In this document: positions 46,501 through 57,529 of the stretch, one piece after another
Numbering within the stretch: the first letter of the stretch is position 1
How the letters are laid out: each line of letters begins with the position of its first letter
Assembly (NCBI RefSeq): GCF_963678635.1
Contig: NC_087069.1
Coordinates: 2,494,166 to 2,558,165, forward strand
Reading direction: 5' to 3'
Length of the DNA stretch: 64,000 nucleotides
From: Symsagittifera roscoffensis
Lineage: Eukaryota; Xenacoelomorpha; Acoela; Convolutidae
Notes under the pieces: generated by a model
Database searches by the model: none
The model's input: only the letters and a program-made list of their open reading frames with translations
Told to the model about the DNA's origin: nothing
Position numbers and translations under genes: made by a program

Positions 46501-48345
46501 TCTAATTATGGATCTCGCAAACTCGCAAAATAAGTTGCAAAAAAGCGCAACTTGCGTCCCAAAATGTCGTAACAAGGGTCGCGCGAAGTCGGCTTTTAGC
46601 TCGCGCAAATTCAAATGGTCACTCAAAGTCGAATTAAGGATCGCGTGCAGCGCAACATGGGTTACATTAAGTCGAAAGAAGTCTGAAGCAAAGTCGCAAC
46701 ATGGGTTGCGAAAATGCATAACACGAGTCGACCAATGTCGCATATTGGGTTGCACAAAGTTGCAAAATGAGTCGAGCAAAGTCGCATTAAGGTTCGCGCA
46801 AAGCAGTTAAATGAGCCATGGAAATTTTTCAAACGGGAACGCAGAGTCTCAACGGGTGTTGTGCAAATCGAAACATTGGTTGCGTAAAGTTGCAATATAT
46901 GTCTGGCAAACTTACAAATGGATATCGAAATGTCGAAACATAGGTCGCGAAAAATCTTAACTTGGGTCCTGCAATATCTCATAATGGGTCGCGCAAATAC
47001 GCAACATCGTTAGCGCAAAGTCGAAACATGGATGACGCATACCCCTTTTTTGGGTCGCGCAAAGTGGCAGCATGAGATGGCACAAAGTTCCATAAAGAGC
47101 TTCGCGAATTTGCATTATAGGACGCTCGAAATCAATAGATGCGTCACGCAAATGCCGAGCAGGGGTCGTGCGAAACACCAGATGGGTCTGCCACAGCCAA
47201 AACATGGTTCTCGCAAGGTCACAGCAAGAGACGTTTAGAGTCGCAACATGAGTCGAACAAAATCGTAATTCGCTTTGTGCACATCCGCAAAATGAATTGC
47301 GAAAACACGCAACGCGGGTCACTCAAATCTCAGCATGGGTCGCGCGAATCAAAACACGTGACGCTCAAAATCGCAACTTGTTTGTGGTAAGTTTGCAACA
47401 CGGGTCTCTCAAAGTCGCCAAATAGGTTGCAATAAACCGCAACCTGAGTCCCGCAATGTCGAAAAATGAATCGCTAAATGCGAGCATGGTTCGCTCGAAG
47501 TGTCGTCTTGGATCCCGTAGAGTGGCAAAATAGCAATGGGTAGCGCAAGATCACAACAGGAATCATAATTTGTTTTATTATGGGTAGCGAAAACTCGCAA
47601 CAAGGTTGCAGCAATACGTTTCGTGCAAAACCGCAGCTCTGGATGTGCAAACTCGAAATACGGGTAACGCAAAGTCTCAGCATTTGTCGCGCAAATCGCA
47701 TAATGTTCGCTCAAAGTCGCAACATGTTTCACGCAAGTTCTGAACATGGATATCTGAAAATCGCTACAGGTGGCAAAATGTAGCAACATAGGTCCCGGAA
47801 CGTCGCCGCATGTGTCGCGAAAAGTCCCAACCAGGGCCAAGGAAAGTCGCAACATGCTTTGCGGGAAGTCGCAACATGTATCGCTCATATCGAAACATGG
47901 ACCGGGCAATGTCGCCTATGTGTCGCGCAAATTTGCAAATTTGCAAAGTTTCAACATAAACCGCGAAAAGTAGCAACAAAGGGTCGCGCGAAGTCGCTAC
48001 ATGGTTCACAAAAAGTCTCATTTTGGGTCGCCCGAAATCGCGACACGGGTCCTGCAAAGTAGCAATGGGGGTCTCGTAATGCGCATTATTGGTTGCACAA
48101 CGTCGTAAAATGGGTTGCGCGAAGTCAAAAATAGGGCTGCAAGGTCGCAACATTAGTCGCACATGGTCTAATTTTCGGTCTTGCAAAGTCGTATGAAGAA
48201 TCGCACATGTCTTGGCATGAGTAGAACGAAGGCACAATACGTTTTGTGCGAAACCGCTTTTTGAGTCGCGCATACTCGCAACAAAAATCAGGCAAAGTCT
48301 CAAGCTTGGTCTCGCAAATCGCAACATGGACCGCGCACTAACCTA
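46500..48345 (+). repeat. Diverged right flank of the 22-bp array
   Basis: The 22-bp phrases are still recognisable but heavily mutated, and no higher-order copy was found. It ends near GACCGCGCACTAACC, where family X copy 4 sequence begins. Confidence 0.75.
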
Positions 48346-48874
48346 TGGTTTTCCCTATGATGGAACTTAGTTTTGCGTGCGATAAAGCAATTAAGTACTT
48401 GTGAGAGTCCAATAATAGCAAGTTGATTAGTAGTGCTATAGTCAGTTGATGGATAATAGTGTCATAAAGTTCATCGTAATCGGTGTTTCTTCTTAGTGGT
48501 ATTTTTAAAGGGTTTGTAAAATTATAAAAGAATATCCAGGAGAGTGCGGAGAGGGGGGAAATTCGTCGTTATATGTGTTACGTTGGATGTGGGCTTCTAT
48601 GTTGTCATAAATATATTGGGCGAAGAAGGGAATATTTTTGATTAAAAATTTTGGTGTGTTACTATGACGAGGATGGTTACTTCGAATAAGACATGATGAT
48701 GATGATGGGCAATTAGGTAAGTATCTTGCAGGTCAGTGCGGCACTTTCGTTTCATGAGCATGCGTTGTGCCCGAGTGGGGGTGTTGCGGATGGATGTTGT
48801 GGATGTTTCTGATGTTGAAGAGGAGTAGATATCTGAGAAAGCGGCTGTTTTAGCGAGTTTTCTGAGATTTTGAT

Positions 48875-49057
48875 CTATAGATTGTCGTTGGATGGTTCCA
48901 TTTTTGTAAGCAGTTCTTGAAAGTGTTTTGTTCGTCTGTGATTTTGTATATCTGGTTTAGAGTATGGAATGTAGGTGCCAATGGATTGTAAGTCTATGTT
49001 AGGATTTAGAGCTATTGCGCGAAAGCTTTTAGGTGAAGTTTTCTTTAAAGATGGCAA
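48875..49057 (-). pseudogene. Envelope-like fragment in copy 4 (downstream part)
   Basis: The frame encodes FRAIALNPNIDLQSI, aligning with RAIARNSNIVLPSI at 16176-16217 of copy 2. A little later HFQELLTK aligns with QLQELLAK of copy 2. Protein similarity exceeds DNA similarity here, which supports a real former coding region in this phase. It is a fragment bounded by stops. Confidence 0.5.
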
Positions 49058-49765
49058 AAGGTAGGGGAGGGTGTGAGAAGATAATAGTTATCTTCTTTTG
49101 GGTTTAGTTGTCATACTTTGTGGCTATATTTTGATCAATATGAGAAAGCGGTATCACAAAAATTTGTTCCTCGTGATATCGTATCTACGAAATAAAATTT
49201 AATTTTGTAAAATAGTGGTATTCTTTGGAAGCATGTCTTGTATTCGAATACATGCTGAGGTGAAACTTTTTTTCGTGCATTTATAATATCTTCGTAGTCA
49301 AAAAAGTTCAGCGGTTACCTGAAGGTAGGAAGCCTGCTTAGGGTATTTTTAATACGGCTAATTCTAAAAATTATAATATTTGTGTTCGTCCAGTTCACAT
49401 AAGTGATGTAGTATTTCGAGTTCAGATAATGTTTCGAGTTCAAACCTTTCTTTCGTTTCTTTGAAAGTTCTACTGATAATGTAGTCAAGTTTCATTTAAA
49501 GAGGAACGTGATATTGGATTGCGCCGAGTATGTATTATTCCTTTGTGATACCTCTTGCACCAGTCTACTGTCACGGTTTTCTGGTAGGAGTTTTCCTCCG
49601 GTGTTTCCATTGTTTTTGTATAATGTGACTGGTATGTAGGATTTTCATCAAATCTGTTTTGATTTGGATGTGATATGGGAATTCGAGTTTTCCTGTTTTC
49701 ATATCGAATCCTTTTTTTTCTTATTCGACTAGTATTTCTGAGTACTGATTTCAAAAAAACTGGTT

Positions 49766-49972
49766 TCAAATATTACGTATTAATTCTGTTTCAGGGTGTA
49801 TTGAAAAACGCGTCACTTTGTTAAGTACTCCTTGCATGCTTCTATATGGACATTCATCTGATTTTCTTCTAACAGGATGTAATTGATCATATGGTATAGA
49901 TTCTGTAACATATTTTTTTTGTGAACTTTTATCACCCTTGCAAGATTTATAGCAACTTGAAAAATGGCACAT
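49766..49972 (-). pseudogene. Envelope-like fragment in copy 4 (upstream part)
   Basis: The region matches copy 2 from about 15243. The phase that aligns best with copy 2 is one base off the open 68-codon frame, so this copy has lost its reading frame here. It includes ESIPYDQ-like sequence, comparable to the equivalent segment of copy 2. It is a decayed remnant. Confidence 0.4.
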
Positions 49973-52153
49973 ATGGCTTCAGGAAACCAAACCGTGGTTG
50001 CCTGAGCGCAAGTGGTGGGATCGCAATATCATTGATCAATCTTACAAGGTGTTAGTCTCAAATCGCTTGTTAGTTGAATTTTTTCAAACTGAATTTTCCG
50101 ATCAAAGACCATTATTTTTTGATATACTGAAATGTGTGTTAGCTTTGCAATCATATGAGTTGTTTAATCCTGAATGAAGTATCCAGTTTTTATTGTGACC
50201 AACGTAAGTTAAGCGTCCATGTGCAACGAGATAAGAAAAATTTTCCTCTGAACGTTTATTGTGCTAGATGTGCAGAGTTCAGACAAATATGAAAATTTAC
50301 TAATGTTCGAGGGTATTTATTTTTTGAATTAATAATTTTAAACGTTTTATTTGTTTTTACAGTCTTCAGGGTTGAGTTATAATAGTCTTTGTATACTTTT
50401 TAGCATTATGGTTTTTGATTTCGTCTATTTTTGTTTCCATTTGAGACTTGAGAGCAATGTACTTTCTTTTGAAAATTATTTCCCGTGAGTTTATGACCTG
50501 TGAGAATTGTAGCGCGGGCTTTTGAATGAAGTCTTGCAACTACCTTAATTAATTTGAATGCTTATTGTTCTGATTCACATTGTCTTTCTTGGTTTGTTGC
50601 ATAGTTAGGCGGTATTTTTATTGATGATCTTCGCAATCATAGTGAGTTTTCAGGATATCTTGTGATCCTCTTCAGGATGGTGGTGAACTGTTGGTTCAGG
50701 GTTTACTAGGATGTAAAAAGATTTTATGGAAAAAAACTTAGAAGATACATGTGTACGATAGTCCTGAAAAAGGATTGTAGAAACTTATATAACCTATTGT
50801 CTGTTTAGTGTATCTATCGTTTTTGTAAATTAGTTCTATGCATGCAAATGCAAGAGCTATAAACTGAAAAAAGATTTCTGGTTGAAATAATGGGCAACAA
50901 GTAAGGTAATAGGTTGCTTAATTTTTTTTTTTTTGACTTTGAGATCTAAGTTTGTTGTGGTAGTGTTTCAATGTTGTGTTCTTGAATACTTTTGTGTATA
51001 TCGTGTCTGTATTGTAGTCTGTTTAATTGCTAATTGTGTAGGCGACTACTGTCAAGATGTTCTCCCAATAACGAAGGTGGTGACTTAAATGAGTTCCAAT
51101 CTACGCATAGGGGCGTTTTTTTTATCTTGTGATTCTTGATATCTATTGCTTAAATGATTTGGAAAGTTTACTGGAAAGGTATGTTGCTTTGTATTGTGTT
51201 GCTTGAAAGATCAAAGAGAGTCGTTGTTGATTATGTTGGTATGTTGAATTGGACTAGTGTAGTTGTAAGGTTCTATTTGGTCGACTATTCGTCGGTCGAT
51301 TGTGATAATTAGGTATGGTAATGATTGGTAGACGTTTTATGTTTATGTTGGTTCGTACTGCGGTTTGCTTAGGGGCGCGTAAGGATGGGCTGGTTCGAAC
51401 GATTCTGACAATGAAGTATGCCTTTCATCAGAGGTATATGAGTTTTCAATGTGTGATATACGAGATGATGTTTGAGATTGGTTTGATTGACTTGTTGTAG
51501 GCAATGGCTGAGGATTTTAGGATGGATTGGTAGATAGGTAAATTTTTATGGGGGTTCAGACAGCAGTTTTGATTTTCTATTTTTTGGCTTTTGTCAGTAA
51601 AATGTTCCAACTGAATGTTCTTGAAAATATTCATCAACAAAAAAATTTTTTGACTGATTGATTGATTGCTAAAATAAATGAAATTATTGTTTTTTAAAAC
51701 TTTTATAAAGGAATAAAATGAGAGAGGCTGTTTAGATTAGAAATACGAGAAGGTCTTTTTTAAAAAATTTCAGAAGGTCTTTTTTATTCAGTAGATTTTG
51801 TATCATTCAGAAGAAAATATAATTCTAATCATACTTGAATAGGTTGTCGATGTTTTGGAAAACGGAAACGTAGTTTTAGTGTATTAAAGAAAATTTACAA
51901 ATGCCATAGAAAAAAAAAGGAAATTGTTTTTTTTTAGAAATTATGAAATATCGCTTAGTAAAAAATGCAAAAGCTTAAGATATTTGGTAAAACTTGTATG
52001 AAATTGAAAAAATCGTTTAAGAAGTAAACAGCTGCGTTTAAAGTGAGCATTCGAAAAGTGATTTGCTTTCCAAGGTAGGTTGAGTATGAAAAAGTTTTGG
52101 TGAAAGGAAGTCGTGAGTTCTGTGTAAAAGCTGGCTAATTCTTGGTTTTAGTT

Positions 52154-52353
52154 NNNNNNNNNNNNNNNNNNNNNNNNNNNNNNNNNNNNNNNNNNNNNNN
52201 NNNNNNNNNNNNNNNNNNNNNNNNNNNNNNNNNNNNNNNNNNNNNNNNNNNNNNNNNNNNNNNNNNNNNNNNNNNNNNNNNNNNNNNNNNNNNNNNNNNN
52301 NNNNNNNNNNNNNNNNNNNNNNNNNNNNNNNNNNNNNNNNNNNNNNNNNNNNN
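52154..52353. other. Assembly gap (200 N)
   Basis: Exactly 200 N, a conventional placeholder for a gap of unknown size. It separates family X copy 4 from the 148-bp satellite, so the true junction and array length are unknown. Confidence 0.99.
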
Positions 52354-53366
52354 AGCTCACCTTCCTTTCCTCCTTTCGCAAACAACGCCCATCTCAGAGA
52401 TCCAAATCTGTCCAGTCATCCTGATCCGCTGTTCTGTTGGCTTGCTGCCCCTCACCTACCAATAATAAAATTCCACTTTGATTGCCTCAGTTGTAGTTGT
52501 CAGCTCACCTTCCTTTCCTCCTTTCGCAAACAACGCCCATCTCAGAGATCCAAATCTATCCAGTCATCCTGATGCGCTATTCTGTTGGCTTGCTGCCCCT
52601 CACCTACCAATGATAAAAATCCACTTTGATTGCCTCAGTTGTAGTGGTCAGCTCACCTTCCTTTCCTCCTTTCGCAAACAACGCCCATCTCAGAGATCCA
52701 AATCTGTCCAGTCATCCTGATCCGCTGTTCTGTTGCCTGGCTGCCCCTCACCTACCAATGATAAAAATCCACTTTTGATTGCCTCAGTTGTAGTGGTCAG
52801 CTCACCTTCCTTTCCTCCTTTCGCAAACAACTCCCATCTCAGAGATCCAAATTTGTCGAGTCATCCTGATCCGCTGTTCTGTTGGCTTGCTGCCCCTCAC
52901 CTACCAATGATAAAAATCCACTTTGATTGCCTCAGTTGTAGTGGTCAGCTCACCTTCCTTTCCTCCTTTCGCAAACAACTCCCATCTCAGAGATCCAAAT
53001 CTGTCCAGTCATCCCGATCCGCTGTTCTGTTGGCTTGCTGCCCCTCACCTACCAATGAAAAAAATCCACTTTGATTGCCTCAGTTGTAGTGGTCAGCTCA
53101 CCTTCCTTTCCTCCTTTCGCAAACAACGCCCATCTCAGGGATCCAAATCTGTCCAGTCATCCTGATCCGCTGTTCTGTTGGCTTGCTGCCCCTCACCTAC
53201 CAATGATAAAAATCCACTTTTATTGCCTCAGTTGTAGTGTTCAGGTCACCTTCCTTTCCTCCTTTCGCAAACAACTCCCATCTCAGAGATCCAAATTTGT
53301 CGAGTCATCCTGATCCGCTGTTCTGTTGGCTTGCTGCCCCTCACCTACCAATGATAAAAATCCATA

Positions 53367-54500
53367 TTGATTGCCTCAGCTGTAGTGGTCAGCTCACCTT
53401 CCTTTCCTCCTTTCGCAAACAACTCCCATCTCAGAGATCCAAATCTGTCCAGTCATCCTGATCCGCTGTTCTGTTGGCTTGCTGCCCCTCACCTAACAAT
53501 GATAAAAACCCACTTTGATTGCCTCAGTTGTAGTGGTCAGCTCACCTTCCTTTCCTCCTTTCGCAAACAACGCCCATCTCAGAGATCCAAATCTGTGCAG
53601 TCATCCTGATCCGCTGTTCTGTTGGCTTGCTGCCCCTCACCTACCAATGATAAAAATCCACTTTGATTGCCTCAGTTGTAGTGGTCAGGTCACCTTCCTT
53701 TCCTCCTTTCGCAAACAACTCCCATCTCAGAGATCCAAATCTGTCGAGTCATCCTGATCCGCAGTTCTGTTGGCTTGCTGCCCCTGACCTACCAATGATA
53801 AAAATCCATTTTGATTGCCTCAGCTGTAGTGGTCAGCTCACCTTCCTTTCCTCCTTTCGCAAACAACTCCCATCTCAGAGATCCAAATCTGTCCAGTCAT
53901 CCTGATCCGCTGTTCTGTTGGCTTGCTGCCCCTCACCTACCAATGATAAAAACCCACTTTGATTGCCTCAGTTGTAGTGGTCAGCTCACCTTCCTTTCCT
54001 CTTTTCGCAAACAACGCCCATCCTCAGAGATCCAAATCTGTGCAGTCATCCTGATCCGCTGTTCTGTTGGCTTGCTGCCCCTCACCTACCAATGATAAAA
54101 ATCCCACTTTGATTGCCTCAGTTGTAGTGGTCAGGTCACCTTCCTTTCCTCCTTTCGCAAACAACTCCCATCTCAGAGATCCAAATCTGTCGAGTCATCC
54201 TGATCCGCTGTTCTGTTGGCTTACTGCCCCTCACCTACCAATGATAAAAATCCATTTTGATTGCCTCAGCTGTAGTGGTCAGCTCACCTTCCTTTCCTGC
54301 TTTCGCAAACAACTCCCATCTCAGAGATCCAAATCTGTCCAGTCATCCTGATCCGCTGTTCTGTTGGCTTGCTGCCCCTCACCTACCAATGATAAAAACC
54401 CACTTTGATTGCCTCAGTTGTAGTGGTCAGCTCACCTTCCTTTCCTCCTTTCGCAAACAACGCCCATCTCAGAGATCCAAATCTGTGCAGTCATCCTGAT
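53367..54500 (+). repeat. 444-bp (3-monomer) higher-order repeat, left part of the 148-bp array
   Basis: The rare variant GCCTCAGCTGTAG occurs in monomers at about 53376, 53820 and 54266, i.e. every third monomer (444-446 bp). Intervening monomers also alternate the same CGCCCATC and CTCCCATC variants. Confidence 0.75.
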
Positions 54501-57500
54501 CCGCTGTTCTGTTAGCTTGTTGCCCCTCATCTACCAATGGTAAAATTCCACTTTGATTGCCTTAGTTGTAGTGGTCAGCTCACCTTCCTTTCCTCCTTTC
54601 GCAAACAACCCCCATCTCAGAGATCCAAATCTGTCGAGGCATCCTGATCCGCTGTTCTGTTGGCTTGCTGCCACTCACCTACCAATGATAAAATTCCACT
54701 TTGATTGCCTCAGTTGTAGTGGTCAGCTCATCTTCCTTTCCTCCTTTCGCAAACAACGCCCATCTCAGAGATCCAAATCTGTCGAGTCATCCTGATCCGC
54801 TGTTCTGTTGGCTTGCTGCCCCTCACCTACCAATGATAAAATTCCACTTTGATTGCCTCAGTTGTAGTGGTCAGCTCATCTTCCTTTCCTCCTTTCGCAA
54901 ACAACTCCCATCTCAGAGATATAAATCTGTCCAGTCATCCTGATCCGCTGTTCTGTTGGCTTGCTGCCCCTCACCTACCAATGATAAAATTCCACTTTGA
55001 TTGCCTCATTTTTAGTGGTCCGCTCACCTTCCTTTCCTCCTTTCGCAAACAACTCCTATCTCAGAGATCCAAACCTGGCGATTCATCCTGATCCGCTGTT
55101 CTGTTGGATTGCTTCCCCTCACCTACCAATGATAAAATTCCACTTTGATTGCCTCAGTTGTAGTGGTCAGCCCAACCCTCTTTTCCTCCTTTCGCAAACA
55201 ACTCCCATCTCAGAGATCCAAATCTGTCGAGTCATCCTGATCCGCTGTTCTGTTGGCTTGCTGCCCCTCACCTACCAATGATAAAATTCCACTTTGATTG
55301 CCTCAGTTGTAGTGTTCAGCTCACCTTCCTTTCCTCCTTTCGCAAAGAACTCCCATCTCAGAGATCCAAACTTAACCAGTCATCCTGATCCGCTGTTCTG
55401 TTGGCTTGCTGCCCCTCACCTACCAATGATAAATTTCCACTTTGATTGCCTCATTTTTAGTGGTCAGCTCACCTTCCTTTTCCTCCTTCCGCAAACAACT
55501 CCCATCTCAGAGATCCAAATCTGTCGAGTAATCCTGATCCGCTGTTCTGTTGGCTTACAGCCCCTCACCTACCAATGATAAAATTCCACTTTGATTGCCT
55601 CATTTCTAGTGGTCAGCTCACCTTCCTTTCCTCCTTTCGCAAACAACTCCCATCTCAGAGATCCAAGTCTGTCGAGCCATCCTGATCCACTGTTCTGTTG
55701 GCTTGCTGCCCCTCACCTACCAATGATTAAATTCCACTTTGATTGCCTCATTTGTAGTGTTCAACTCACCTTCCTAACCTCCTTTCGCAAACAACTCCCA
55801 TCTCAGAGATCCAAATCTGTCGTGTCATTCTGATCCGCTGTTCTGTTGGCTTGCTTCCCCCTCACCTACCAATGATAAAATTCCACTTTGATTGCCTCAG
55901 TTGTAGTGGTCAGCTCACCCTCCTTTCCTCCTTCCGGAAACAACTCCCGTCTCAGATATCCAAATCTTTCGAGTAATCCTGATCCGCTGTTCTGTTGGCT
56001 TGCTGCCCCTCACGTACCAATGATAAAATTCCACTTTGATTGCCTAATTTGTAGTGGTCAGCTCACCTTCCTTTCCTCCTTTCGCAAACAACTCCCATCT
56101 CAGAGATCCAAATCTGTCGAGTCATCCTGAGCCGCTGTTCTGTTGGCTTGCTGCCCCTCACCTACCAATGATAAAATTCCACTTTGATTGCCTCAGTTGT
56201 AGTGGTCAGCTCACATTCCTTTCCTCCTTCCGCAAACAACTCCCATCTCAGATATCCAAATCTGTCGAGTAATCCTGATCCGCTGTTCTGTTGGCTTGCT
56301 GCCCCTCACCTACCCAATGATAAAATTCCACTTTGATTGCCTCATTTGTAGTGGTCAGCGCACCTTTCCTTTCCTCCTTTCGCAAACAACTCCTATCTCA
56401 GAGATCCAAATCTGTCGAGTCATCCTGATCCGCTGTTCTGTTGGCTTGCTGCCCCTCACCTACCAATGATAAAATTCCACTTTGATTGCCTCAGTTGTAG
56501 TTGCCAGCTAACCTTCCTTTCCTCCTTTCGCAAGAACTCCCATCTCAGAGATCCAAATATGTCCAATCATCCTGATCCGCTGTTCTGTTGGCTTGATGCC
56601 CCTCACCTACCAATGATAAAATTCCACTTTAATTGCCTCAGTTGTAGTGGTCAGCTCACCATCCTTTCCTACTTTCGCAAAGAAGTCCCATCTCAGAGAT
56701 CCAAATCTGTCCCCTTCAACCTCATCCGCTGTTCTGTTGGCTTGCTGCCCCTCACCTACCAATGAAAAAATTCCACTTTGATTACTTCAGTTGTAGTGGT
56801 CAGCTCACCTTCCTTTCCTCCTTTCGCAAAAAACTCCCATCTCAGAGATCCAAATCTGTCGAGTCATCCTGATCCGCTGTTCTGTTGGCTTCTTGCCCCT
56901 CACCTACCAATGATAAAATTCCACTTTGATTGCCTAAGTTGTAGTGGTCAGCTCACCTTCCTTTCCTCCTTTCGCAAAGAACTCCCTTCTCAGAGATCCA
57001 AATCTGTCGTGTCATCCTGATCCGCTGTTCTGTTGCCTTGCTGCCGCTCACCTACCAATGATAAAATTCCACTTTGATTGCCTCAGTTGTAGTGGTCAGC
57101 TCACCTTCCTTTCCTCCTTTCGCAAAGAACTCCCATCTCAGAGATCCAAATCTGGTCGAGTCATCTTGATCCGCTGTTCTGTTGGCTTCTTGCCCCTCAC
57201 CTACCAATGATAAAATTCCACTTTGATTGCCTAAGTTGTAGTGGTCAGCTCACCTGCCTTTCCTCCTTTCGCAAAGAACTCCCATCTCAGAGATCCAAAT
57301 CTGTCGTGTCATCCTGATCCGCTGTTCTGTTGGCTTGCTGTCCCTCACCTACCAATGATAAAATTCCACTTTGATTGCCTCAGTTGTAGTGGTCAGCTCA
57401 CCCTCCTTTCCTCCTTCCGCAAACAACTCCCGTCTCAGGTATCCAAATCTGTCGAGTAATCCTGATCCGCTGTTCTGATGGCTTGCTGCCCCTCACCTAC

Positions 57501-57529
57501 CAATGATATAATTACACTTTGATTGCCTA

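Larger units (their letters stand above)
22485..48345 (+). repeat. 22-bp CpG-rich satellite, main array (about 25.9 kb)
   Basis: The unit is two related halves, GTCGCGCAAA then GTCGCAACATGG, repeated head to tail with substitutions and small indels. GTCGC therefore returns about every 10-12 bp. Each consensus unit has three CpG dinucleotides in an otherwise AT-rich region, plus one ATG per unit and few stops. The last feature explains the many open frames in several phases. Edges are diverged (22485-24240 and 46500-48345) and the interior is organised into higher-order repeats. The array is bounded on the right by inverted family X copy 4. No coding or structural RNA role is evident. Confidence 0.95.
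48350..52153 (-). mobile_element. Family X element, copy 4, inverted and diverged
   Basis: The reverse complement starts at the N gap with AAGAATTAG, then CTTTCACCAAAAACT-like phrases matching the start of copy 2. About 0.7 kb further it carries ERHTSLSE and PQYEPT (around 51370-51450), as in copies 1 and 2. Near 51000-51110 the reverse complement reads GATTGGAAC and AAACAGACTACAATACAGACA, as in the 107-codon frame. Near 49960 it reads FQVAINLARV, the counterpart of FQVAKIHAKM at 15256. The order and distances follow copy 2 on the opposite strand. Divergence is much higher than between copies 2 and 3, so it is an older copy or another subfamily. Confidence 0.75.

Noticed and set aside
21680-48345. 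Regularly spaced 22-bp repeats as a CRISPR array
   Set aside because: Units are contiguous with no unique spacers, strongly mutated and arranged in higher-order blocks. The context is eukaryotic. This is a satellite.
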